64,000 nucleotides of DNA from NCBI GenBank assembly GCA_037367405.1, contig JAZKJV010003378.1:372001-436000 (forward strand). Direction: 5' to 3'. Under the pieces are notes generated by a model that saw only the letters and a program-made list of their open reading frames with translations, was not told the DNA's origin and ran no database searches. Position 1 is the first letter of the stretch, and every line of letters begins with the position of its first letter. The translations under genes and the position numbers were made by a program. Positions 10,531-20,814 of the stretch are shown one piece after another. The stretch comes from Ottelia alismoides (lineage: Eukaryota > Streptophyta > Magnoliopsida > Alismatales > Hydrocharitaceae).

Positions 10531-11867
10531 TTCGGATGAAAGGAGAAGTTTGGAGCACAAAGAAATATCGAGGAGAGAGAACACGCATGACGCACAAATG
10601 TATAGAAGACTTATACAAAACAAACACAATTCAAACTCATTAATTCACCCACTCAACATTGGTGAAGTCACGTTAGGGCTCCACCTCTTATCTTTTCAAT
10701 TTTAAGACATAACAATCTTGAAAATTAAGCAGAGTTGTTAGGTGCCGAAATATTTCACAAAGACTGTCTCGAGTTCATACAAGTAGTTGCTTCTACTTTC
10801 AACCAGTATGGGTGTAAGTACGAACCATTAGACGGCTACCCGTGTTACTTGAGGACGGAACCATTTACGGTGTCCTGTAAACCACCCACTCTGCTAAGGG
10901 ACATCGGACCGTAAAATGGCTACCCGAAACCCTCACTGAGAAGTAGCTAGCTGTTTTTATAAATAGTAGTCTGAATAAAAATTTTAGAGTTTGGATCTGT
11001 CCTAAGTGTGCGATCTTGTTCTTACAAACAATGAATGGGTTATTCTCCACCAAACGCAAGCTTGATTTTAGGTTAGATTATTTTACAGTCACTTTGATTA
11101 GCAGTTGCGGTTTTAGATTAAGGTTATAACTGAAGTTTTTAGGTGAGCACATAAATTCACGCCTAATGAGCAGTCCTAATTCCTTTAATTCCCAAGTTGT
11201 AAAATCGAGGAGAGAGAATCGAAAAAGCCAATGCAAGCGCAAATCAATGATGCATGCTTAAGAAGGAGACTTAGAGTGATTCCTCATGTTCTTCATGTGG
11301 GATACAATACAAAGAATTTAAATTTACACTAAATGATATTCACAAATGAAAAACACCCTAGGTAGATAATTCTATTAGCGGGAAGAGCTGATTTCAATTT
11401 GGCTAACGTTGAACGATCTATAGTGCGTATAATTAGTGAAAGATGTGTGGCCAAAAACTTACGAGCACATGCAAAAATTAATAAGCTAGCGTATATGTGT
11501 CTAATTCCTATGCCACTCAAGTCGGGTCCCAACCACACAGAAGGGGTTGAAATCGACCCGACACACCACAGAGAAGTCCAGTCTGAATTATTACAAATTA
11601 TCAGTATTCAAAGAGAGAATAAAATTATATCTAAACTAACTCTCTCTCATAAAAACAAAAATTCAATCTTCTTTGCAGATCCTTGAATAATATCTAAAAA
11701 TTGCTCTGGGCTATCTGCAAAGAGAGAAGATGTGGTTAGTATCAGAAGTGGGAGAAAGATGCAAAATATACTGCAGAAAAATAAAATGCAAAATGGAAAA
11801 ATGACACAAAAATTAATTTCACAAAATTAATTACAGAAAATAATTTAAAACTCTAAAAATATGTCAT
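10531..11867 (-). other. 5' leader of element C
   Basis: Non-coding by inspection. It is alignable by eye with the leaders of A, E and G, for example the stretch with CCACTCTGCTAAGG near 10880-10905 and the CTATTAGCG core near 11370. Nothing else is recognised. Confidence 0.65.
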
Positions 11868-11885
11868 TCCCCAACAACAACGCCA
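11868..11885 (-). other. Primer binding site of element C, decayed tRNA-Asp type
   Basis: The plus strand reads TCCCCAACAACAACGCCA against TCCCCGGCAACGGCGCCA. All four differences are C-to-T on the element's sense strand, as expected from deamination of methylated cytosines. The LTR follows 2 bp away. Confidence 0.8.
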
Positions 11886-11887
11886 TT

Positions 11888-11991
11888 TGATGAGCTTCAA
11901 AAACGCCTCTTTAATTATCTAAATATGATCTCTGATTCAACAAAATCCACAATATTTGAATGTTGTGGAATATTTTAACTTGGCAAGTATA
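11888..11991 (-). repeat. Element C LTR, terminal fragment left of element B
   Basis: Begins TGATGAGCTTC and matches, in reverse complement, the last ~105 bp of solo LTR S (...AAAGAGGC...GATGCTCATCA at 48110-48136). It ends in GTATA, the target duplication of element B. Confidence 0.85.
11987..11991. repeat. Left target-site duplication of element B (GTATA)
   Basis: GTATA at 11987-11991 is repeated exactly at 24382-24386. Joining the flanks at one copy restores a continuous C LTR, as judged against solo LTR S (GTATAC at about 48015). Confidence 0.9.
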
Positions 11992-13362
11992 CGACAAAAT
12001 CATGATTCATTAACATTCTTTCTACATTTGTCTTAAAACCCTTGATAAATATACGAAAATACTCATTAATTTCCATTTTTTAACAAAACCCTATTCATAA
12101 ATAAAAATGCACTTTTATTCATTAAAAACATGTAAATAAATAAAAGAATAAAAATAAAGAAAATAAAAATAAAGGGAAATTGTAGATATGTATGTACAAT
12201 GTGACTTATTAAATAAATAGCTGGAAGATATATTTATAACCTAATCCCTGAGACCAAGTCAGCATGGATTGGTCGACAAATAAATAAATAGGGGGAGATA
12301 AGGAAATAAAACAAATAAAAATAATTAATTCCAACACTTTACATACTCTTCATTCTTAATCCAATAATTATCAAAACTTCAATGATTTTTAATTAATTAA
12401 TATTAAATATATTTTTACCAAATTCTTTTCCTAATTATTTCTAAAAATGTATAGAAAAATATATACATGCCAAGAAATCTAGCTTGTAAATTGTCAAAAT
12501 CTCAATTTCCGAATATCATAACTTTCTCATACAAACTTCAATTTCACTCTACTCACTTTAAAGTTTATAAAATAATATTCTCTAATTAATGAAGGTGATT
12601 TCACTAAAATCGGAGTTCGTTTGTAAAAAGTCGATTTTGGGACCTACCCACAACTGGGTTTCTGGGCTATATATTTTATTTATAACATATTATTTATTAT
12701 TTTAATAATTTTATAATTACTGATTATTTTCTTGATCTTTTATTTTAACTCTAATTTATTTCATATTTTTTGGAGCTTATTTATTATTTTAAATAAATCA
12801 AAACCCCTGATTTATTGGTAAATTTGTACTACATCACTTATATCCATATTTATTAATATATATAAATTAATTTATTAAAATCTACAAAAAATTGCACATA
12901 CTTTATTGATTAACCTAATAATTAATAAATTATTAAAAATGATATACTATTTATTCATTTATTAAATTAAATCCAAAACCTATTTATTAAGTATTATTTA
13001 TTCATACTATTAATATAATATTTATTTTTCATAAAATATTTTTTATTTATAAAAATTAATTATACCATAATTTAGATAATTTAATTATCTATACTTTTCA
13101 TTTTTATACTTATATATAATTCCATTATTTACTATTTAATATCTAATTTATAATATTTATTAACCATCTGGCCAACCAGGTGTTGACACGTGTCAACACC
13201 TGGTATCTTCTTCTCAAGAACTCAGGCCGTTCTACTGTTCTAACAACCCGATCTTCAACCTATTTTACTCGCCACCTTCTTCCTTCTAAAACCGGTCCAA
13301 TCCCCTGACTACCCTAATTTACGCCCATCGTCGATCTTCAACTAACCCTCCTTTGATCTCTC

Positions 13363-13368
13363 TATAAA
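13363..13368 (+). promoter_or_regulatory. TATA box of the element B 5' LTR
   Basis: TATAAA in CTCTCTATAAACTCCC, followed by a C-rich, TATA-poor region. The 3' LTR keeps the same motif at 22823-22828 (TTTATAAAACTC). Confidence 0.7.
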
Positions 13369-14769
13369 CTCCCTCAAAGACCTCCATTAACAACTAACTC
13401 TCTTGAACACTCCACTTCCAGAAACTAACTGGCCGTCAGCCACCTTTCCCCACCGTGCTCCACCTTGCTCCAGAGGTGACAACTCCAACTAGAGGCCGCC
13501 GCATGGAAGAGGGACGATCGTAGGAGATATTCCAAGGCCTAGATCGCCTTGAATCACCGCCATGTGCAGCATGCAGCTTTGAGAAGGCTGCCTCGCCGAG
13601 CAATCATTAGAGGTTCATATAACCTCAAAACAGATGTCATTCATCCATTCTTTGCCACTTTAAATTTCGATCTTCGTGCCGTGGTTGGCATCCTTAAGCA
13701 TGTAATTAGTATCCTTAATCCTCTTTCTTAAACGCACACTACTTCCAACCTTCAAATCTATTTCGAAACCATTCAAATTTGCACTCCTTTTATCCTCCAT
13801 TTTCATTGTTTTTTATATTTTTCTGGAAAACTGATTTTTAGAACTGCAAATCTTTAATTTTCTAGGCCGATTGAAGTTACAATCGAGCAACACAATATTT
13901 CTTGCAGGTTTTTATCATGTTAGGAGCTATTTTGGAGCTTCTCCTTCGAAAAGATCATCAGTCAAGAACCCTCCTTCCAGCCAACTATCAAAGCTGAACC
14001 ACCAACTTTGACGATGCCTCGCCGTCACATCCACCATCCTCGAAGTCGCTCACCTGTTGGCGAGCTCGAGGGGTGTAGGAGACACCCCTCTGACCCTGCA
14101 GGAGGACCACTCGAGCAACAGTTCACCGGTGAGAAAGCGGAGAAGTAGCCGCCGTCGTCAACTGCGCCAAAGAGGGACGAACAACCAAGAACTCCAGAGA
14201 TTACAACCTTGCAACACATGTCAACAGTGGACGGTCCAGATCACGCTAAAGCTTATAATCTCAGCCGTTGATTATGAAGGGGTGGAGAGTTTGCATCATA
14301 AACCCAATCGAGTTCCAGAATTCTAAAGCCACTCCAGAGTTTTCCAGAATTTGCATTTAGATCTCCATGCATGGACCTAAATGCAAATATTTTATTTTTT
14401 TCAATTCAATCCCTGCTAGGGACCATTTTGTAATAGAATTTGTTTCTTTTTCTTGCACTTATACCCCTAGACTATATGGTAGTTTTGGACCTTGATTTGA
14501 TTGTATGATTCATCGAATTTTCTAGGGTAGTTACACAACTACCTTAGCTACGTTTCTTGTTATTTTTCATTGAATTTCATTGCATATTTTTCTTGATTTG
14601 GTTTTTGTAAAATCATGCTAGTTTTGAGTGCTTTCTTGTAGTTTCTTGTATCTTTCAAGAAGAGAATAAAATCCTGAAATTCTTTCTTTCCTCGAAAACT
14701 GCATTACAATTATTCTGCCTCCTCGAGTTCAACCCATGGGAACTTACCTGGATAAAAATTAGTTTTAAA

Positions 14770-14825
14770 GGATAAAATAGGAGAGCTTACTTGTTCTCTC
14801 TCTCTCTCTCTCCCCTATTTTATCC
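14770..14825 (+). repeat. Perfect 12-bp inverted repeat near the end of the B LTR
   Basis: GGATAAAATAGG at 14770-14781 pairs with CCTATTTTATCC at 14814-14825. The 3' LTR keeps both arms at 24241-24252 and 24287-24298, while the loop differs: a CT microsatellite here, a mixed sequence there. Confidence 0.75.
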
Positions 14826-14886
14826 ATATTTTTATTTGATAAACCAGATTTTGCTTAGCGGTTTTTCTACAACCGACATCCATTAA

Positions 14887-16060
14887 CCCTAGTGAAAATC
14901 GAGATTGCAAAAGCCGTATTCGATCACACTCTATTGGATAACGGGTCCTCTATCAGATGTTATCTTCTTGTTTACTCAACAAGCTTGAGTTAGGTCCTCT
15001 TTACAAATCCCAATCGATTCTTCAGTTTGCAGATAGATTTGTAATGAGACCTAGGGGTATTTTGAGGAACGTTATCGTAATTGTGCAGGGTTTGCAATTC
15101 CCAGTGGATTTTACTGTCCTGAACATGGATTGCCCTACACAATTACACCTTACCCCGATCATTCTTGGGAGGTCTTTCTTGGATACCGTGAAGGCCCTCT
15201 TCGATTATGATACATGGAAGGTATCTTTTCATGCCGAGGGTGAGAAGGTACATATAGAGATGGCTAGAGAATCACATGCATCCAATACCGCGTCTACAGC
15301 TAGTTCAGATGCCTTGACTTCTTTAGCCACCTGTGATTACATGGATGAGGTTCGTTTTAACGACCTCGAAAGATATCAAATAGAGACCCAAGATATCTTG
15401 GAAAAGGATGGGTCAGAGACCATAGTCGGTAGCTCTTCTGATGGTACTCTTTATTTCAGCATGGATGGTGATGATCACATGGAGCAGAGAACTGATGAGT
15501 TTATTGCAGATATTTTAGATTCAGAGAACTTACATAATTCCTCCACCTCATATGATTCAGAGACCGAGTTCTATTTAGCCGAGTTATTCTCATCTAGTCA
15601 TTCTAAGGATGAGCACGGTAGTGAGTCAGATGATGTTTTAGACATCGTCTGTAGTCTGACTCTTGAACAAGTTGAAATGGTGGATAACCATAATGTAGAC
15701 ACATCTACTATCAGCACAGATCCCATAACACACACAGAGGATGCTACAATAGAGCCAGATCCTACCTTACCTGAACTGAAGACCTTACCACCAAACATGA
15801 ATTATGCTTTCCTTGCGGGTTCTCACCGACAGTTTCTGGTCATTATCAACGCATATTTGATCGAAGAGCAAGAATCTCTTCTGATGGAGATTCTTGAAAG
15901 AAACCGCAAGGCTATTGGGTGGACTGTATCCGATCTCTGCAGGATAAATCCTGTTTTGTATTCTCACCATATCCATCTTGGTCATGACAACAAACCTTCT
16001 AGAGAGTTTCAGCTTATGCTGAATCTCGTCTTACACGATGTTGTCAAGAAAAGATCATGA
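14887..16060 (+). pseudogene. pol: Protease and protease-RT linker of element B, frameshifted
   Basis: LLDNGSSI with the catalytic Asp codon at 14937-14939 lies only about 50 bp after the LTR. A frameshift immediately follows, and the frame then continues open to 16060 (LLNKLELGPLYKSQSILQFA, VDFTVLNMD, IILGRSFLDTVKALFDY). An acidic linker with many Ser and Asp comes next, then the pre-RT segment LLMEILERNRKAIGWTVSDL. The domain start is missing its usual GAHYV... lead-in, so the deletion that removed gag also cut into the protease. The product could not be active. Confidence 0.88.
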
Positions 16061-17400
16061 AATGATGCGACGTATGGTTTATTTATCCCATCTCCAACTC
16101 TGAATGGGTTAGCCCATTACATATTGTCCCGAAGAAGTCAGGAGTTAAAATGGTTAATAATGAGAGTGGAGAGGAGATTTCAAAGAGAGTAACTATGTCG
16201 TAGCGGGCATGCGTTGATTATAGGAAATTGAATGTTGCGATGAAGAAGGACCACTTCCCGTTTCCTTTTATAGACCAAGTCATAGAGAGGTTGGCAGGGA
16301 AGGAGCACTTCTATTTCCTTACGGTTATTCCAGATACAATCATGTTACAATTGCTCTTGAAGATCAGGAGAAGACCACCTTCACATGTCCTTACAACACA
16401 TATGCTTTTAGACGGATGCCCTTTGGATTTTTCAATGCCCCCTCTACCTTCCAGAGGTGCATGCTTGCCACTTTGCGAATATGGTCGGTGATTTTATCGA
16501 GGTCTTTATGGATGATTTTTCAGTCTATGACGAGTCATTTGATGATTGTTTAGCACATCTAAACTAGGTTCTTCAGAAATGCTGTGAGGTAGATCTCGTT
16601 CTGTCTTGGGAAAATAGCTATTTTATGGTTATATACGGGATCGTGTTGGGGCATGTCATCTCCAAGCAAGGAATGGAGGTTGATCCTTCCAAGGTGGATG
16701 TCACCAAGCGTCTCGATCCACCATCCAACATCAAGCAGTTACGGCCTTTTCTTGTGTATGTCAGCTGTTACCGACAGTTCATTCAGGACTTCTCTAAGAT
16801 TGCCTGACCGTTAACTGAAATATTAGGCAAATACATTAAGTTCTTGTTAGATGAAAAATGTCTTAGTGCCTTCCTCACATTAAAAGAGATGATCATCAGT
16901 GCCCCTGTCCTACAACCACCTGATTAGTCTCTGCCCTTTGGGATCATGAAAGATGCTTCAGATTTTGCGGTCGGGGCTGTATTAGGACAGAAGGAACATA
17001 CTTCCAGTTGCTATCCACTATGCCAGTCACACTTTTGATGATGCTTAACGCAACTATACAATGACAGAGAAAGAGATGTTGGCAATGGTATTTGCATTAT
17101 CTTCTTGGCTCGAAAATCACAATTTATACCGATCATTTAGATACTAAATTTTTATGGAGAAGAAGGATGCTAAGGCACACCTTCTCAGATGGATTCACTT
17201 ACTTCAGGAGTTTGATTTAGACATTATAGATAAGTCTGGGGTAAAGAATGTGGTAGCTGACCACCTCTCCCAACTACAGATAGAGCAGTCTTCAGATGAG
17301 TACACGACAGAAATTGCAGAGAGATTTCTAGACGAGAGTATCTTTGCAGTTACAGAACTTCCATGGTGTGCAGACATAGTGAACTTTCTGGTTACATAGA
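16061..17400 (+). pseudogene. pol: Reverse transcriptase and RNase H of element B, degenerate
   Basis: Pieces in several frames are recognisable: HFPFPFIDQVIERLAGKEHF near 16250, the catalytic FMDD at 16505-16516, [18 protein letters not shown] near 16650 and FIQDFSKIA near 16790. RNase H follows at about 16930-17290. Its MTDAS motif reads MKDAS, with the Asp at 16952-16954. Several in-frame stops and frameshifts are present, and the YRKLNVA segment survives just after a stop near 16200. Confidence 0.88.
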
Positions 17401-18575
17401 AGAGTCCACAGGGTTGGCCGAAAGGCCGAGTCGATAGGCTAGTGTCGAGGCATGGTACTACCATTGGGTGGATCCGATTCTTTTCCAGGAAGGACCAGAT
17501 TGTGTTTACAAGCGATGTATTCCTCCAGGAGGAATACAATAGTGTCCTCACTCCGTGCCACTCCTTAGAGGAAGGAGGACATCATTTGGGAAAGAGGATA
17601 ACGCAGAAGCTACTTCAGAGTGGATTTTGGTGGCCGACTCTCACTAGAGATGCTTGTACATTTGTAAAGAGTTGCCTAGATTGTCAGAAAGCCGTAGGGA
17701 CAGTCGGTGCTAGAGATGCAATGCCTATACGACATGTTATCATTTGCGAGATCTTTGACGTGAGGGGCATAGCTTTTATGGGACCGTTTCCCTCCAGCAA
17801 TGGCTTTGAGTACATTCTTCTTGCTGTAGATTATGTTAGTAGATGGGTGGAGGCTATACCCACATGAACTGCCGACAGCAAGACAATGTGTAGATTCCTG
17901 AGGGAACACATTATTTTGCGGTTCGGTATTCCACGTATTCTCATTTCAGACAGGGGTAGCCACTTCATTAATAAGGAGGTGAAAAAGCTAGTGAAGAATT
18001 ACTGTATTGATCACAGAGTAGCTTCTCCTTACCACCCGCAGACGAACGACATGGCTGAAGTCTCAAATAAGGAGGTGAAATCCATTTTTCAAAAATTAGT
18101 ATGACCGGATAGGAAGAACTGGTCACAGCTTCTAGACCAGGTTCTTTGGTCATATCATGCTACATATAAGACTCCCTTAGGTACTTCACCGTTCAGATTA
18201 GTTTATGAGAAGCCATGCCATTTTCCCGTAGAGATCATGCACAAATCTGAATGGGTTATTAGAGAAATATCACTTGAGATGCAGAAAGCAGGAGCCAAGA
18301 GGAAGCTAGATCTGAATGAGCTAGTAGAAATTCGAAATCAGGCATACGAGAACACACTAATTTACAACGACAAAGTGAAGAGATGGCATGATAGACATAT
18401 TCGGCACAAGACCTTTGTCCCTGGGCAGAAAGTATGGTTGTTCAATGCACGATTGCGAATTTTTCCTGGCAAATTGAAGAGCAAGTGGGAAGGACTGTAC
18501 ATAGTCAGAACGATGCACGACAATGGTAGTATTGCTATATCAGATGTGTCTCCTGGTGCAGAGCCGTTTTTGTGA
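17401..18575 (+). pseudogene. pol: Integrase of element B (DD35E), two TGA stops
   Basis: A single frame holds the whole integrase from about 17442 to 18575. It has the zinc-binding residues of [10 protein letters not shown] (about 17555) and SCLDCQ (about 17675), the catalytic Asp of AVDY (17829-17831), the Asp of SDRGSHF (17949-17951) and the Glu of MAEVSNKE (18057-18059). The last two are 35 residues apart. The C-terminal domain reads KVWLFNARLRIFPGKLKSKW. The frame is interrupted only by TGA at 17865-17867 and 18102-18104. The first replaces a CGA Arg codon still present in element E (CCGAACT there), the signature of CpG decay. Integrase would join cDNA ends to chromosomal DNA. Confidence 0.92.
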
Positions 18576-20801
18576 ATGGGAAGATGCTGAAGCACTTCGC
18601 ATAGACTACTGATCATCTAGCCCGAGTTGAAGTGATCTACTTTGTAGGATATGCATGACTACTCTTCCACTTCATTCCATCCTGTACAGAGACCTGAAAG
18701 CCATGCAGTTTTTCTTGGAGTACACTCCTGTATATTCTTTGTAGACCACAATCGTCCCCATTTTTTGTTCCTCTTATATGCTTAGGATACTAGATTCTAA
18801 GTATAGGGGGACCGATTTCCCGCTGATTCTCGACTTTCGATTTTGATCTTTTTACTTTTCTTTTATATATCCTCTCTTTTACTCTCACCGGTCCCTAATT
18901 TTGGACACACTCTTTTCTATACTTAGGATGCCTTATCCTAAGTATAAGGGGGGGGGGGGGACCGAGTGATTTCCTTGATTTCATTATTCTTTCTCATTTT
19001 GTTCTTTTATTTGTATATTCATTTTCCTCAGTCACCCCATTTTTGTTCCACTATACTTACGATGACCTGATCATAAGTATAGAGGGGGTCGACTGACTTC
19101 TATTCTTTTTTCTTTTTCACCCAATTTTACTTAGCATGAGTTATATCCTCCTTTTTCTCTTTTGACGCTATGATGACATAACACAAGCTAAGTATAGGGG
19201 GTGCGTATATATTTTATATATACTTTTATCCACAACTCGTACTTTTATGTATTTTCAATATCTATAAAATCCATAAAAAGTGGGTAAGGGTCAATATAAA
19301 ATCCACTTATTTATTTATAAAATCCTTGTAAATAACTAAATATGCCTAAAATCCTTACTTAAAATTCTTAATTAAAATATGTATATAAATGTGTATTTAA
19401 AATTTGTATAATACTTATTTAAAATCCTATTTATTAAAATATGTGTAAAATTCATTTAATCCTTATAAAATTTCGTATATAAATTTATAAAATACATTAG
19501 TTATTTAATCCAAATAAAATATGGGCAATTTATCTTGTAAATTTCTTGTATATAAACCTTTTTATAAAAAATGAGAAAAATTCATAAAAAATGCAAAGTA
19601 TAAAATTCATAAAAATTACAAAATTCTTAAAATTTATAAAATGAGTAAAATTCAGAAAATATACTTCACAAAAATATGGTTGCATTTGCATTAGCATTTT
19701 TCAGAATAAGTTGGATTTCTAGAACTAAAGATTGAGAAACGTCTAAATGATGGAGCTTGATTATGGTCTTCACTTTCATTGTAAGGCACCTAGTTAGGAA
19801 CTGTAATTTAGACTCTTCGGGTCTTTGACTTAATTCTTTGGGTTCCATGAGACCATGTTTGGGAGTCAACTTGAAAGTGCCTAAGTAGAACACTTGGTGT
19901 CATCCGTTCAACTCTTCATAAGTGGACCAATTTTAGACACATGTACTTTGTACTTAGCTCGACTTGCATGGGGCTGCGAAGGGCAATCCATTTTAGTGGT
20001 GCATTTTCATCCTTGTCTAGTGACGATGACGTCCAAAAATGGGAGAGATTGGGGTTGCAATACTTGCTTCGGATGAGGGAAGGATCTGCTTGCACAATTT
20101 TTCCAAGACCTCAAAAAATGGACGAAATTAAAAGTTGCTATATCCGTCAAGGCACAAAAAGATTGATGCAGTGCAAGCAACATTATAATGCCAATTCAAA
20201 GAAGAAGCCACCAAATACAAATACAACCACAATGGTCCGAGCTTCCACAAAAAAGCCTACACATCTCATTGGAGACTTAGCTACACCGGCTGGGCTTCAC
20301 AAGGAGATGTGTGTACACTGGTCGCACTCCAGTTCTTTTCTTATTCTTCTACTTTCTCTCTATATTCGATTGTGGACACATCACGACCTGACCTTAGAAG
20401 GGAATACCTCCCTCCCCGAGGAAAGAATAGCTGGATGAGGAACCAATGGGAGTGTATTATTGGGATGGGCGGTTTCTTCACTTCTTTCAAAGCAAGAAAG
20501 AGCTAAAATAATTCACACACCGTACAGATTGATTTCAAGGTTAATAGAGTTTGCTATATGAATGAGTGGATCTGAACTGGATGTTGAGGTGAACTTAAAC
20601 AAGGATTTGTGGAACTTGAGGGCTGTTGAGACTAAAATCCTAATCCTAGTTAAGGCTCCGATAAAATGCTTGTTTCATGCCCGATCGAGCTCTGTCCTTT
20701 GTCTGTTCTCATGAATTGGTTTAGAAAAACAAATTCATTCTAACTTTCTTTCTTTTTACTTTTTTTTCTAATAAGTGTTTGCTAAGGGACTAGCAAAGTT
20801 T
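18576..20801 (+). other. 3' UTR of element B
   Basis: This 2.2-kb stretch lies between integrase and the PPT. It contains the stem-loop array at 18774-19202, then about 500 bp of very AT-rich sequence, then a part (about 19680-20700) conserved with the 3' UTRs of E and F, including AGAAGGGAATA near 20397. No env-like frame is convincing: the 165-codon frame at 19941-20438 is not kept in E or F. Confidence 0.75.
18774..19202 (+). repeat. Array of four PPT-ended stem-loops in the B 3' UTR
   Basis: Each unit is an inverted repeat whose 3' arm runs into AAGTATAGGGGG or a close variant, the PPT motif. Unit 1, 18781-18810. Unit 2 has a perfect 12-bp stem (18918-18929 with 18935-18946, 5-nt loop), then a run of 13 G. 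Unit 3, 19051-19088. Unit 4 has 16-bp arms around 19129-19144 and 19179-19194, with a 34-nt loop. The loops and outer sequences differ between units, so these are not simple tandem copies. Confidence 0.85.
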
Positions 20802-20813
20802 AAGTATAGGGGG
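20778..20813 (+). promoter_or_regulatory. Polypurine tract and adjoining small hairpin of element B
   Basis: The PPT AAGTATAGGGGG lies at 20802-20813, one base before the 3' LTR (TGATGAATCC at 20815). Directly upstream TTTGCTA and TAGCAAA form a hairpin with loop AGGGAC. E and F keep the hairpin with 6 of 7 pairs. The PPT would prime plus-strand DNA synthesis. Confidence 0.85.
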
Positions 20814-20814
20814 T

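Larger units (their letters stand above)
11992..14886 (+). repeat. 5' LTR of element B
   Basis: Starts CGACAAAATC, a decayed form of TGATGAATCC at the start of the 3' LTR, and is otherwise collinear with it. It has an AT-rich U3, a promoter at about 13363, and a GC-richer R/U5 side. It stops short of the true LTR end: the final stretch ending GTTATCA in the 3' LTR is replaced by protease sequence. Open frames inside (for example at 13549 and 14057) are short and broken or altered in the other LTR, so I do not call genes. Confidence 0.88.

Noticed and set aside
19941..20438. 165-codon frame after integrase in B, a candidate env-like gene
   Set aside because: The matching sequence in E and F does not keep the frame, and no signal peptide, transmembrane layout or cysteine pattern is convincing.
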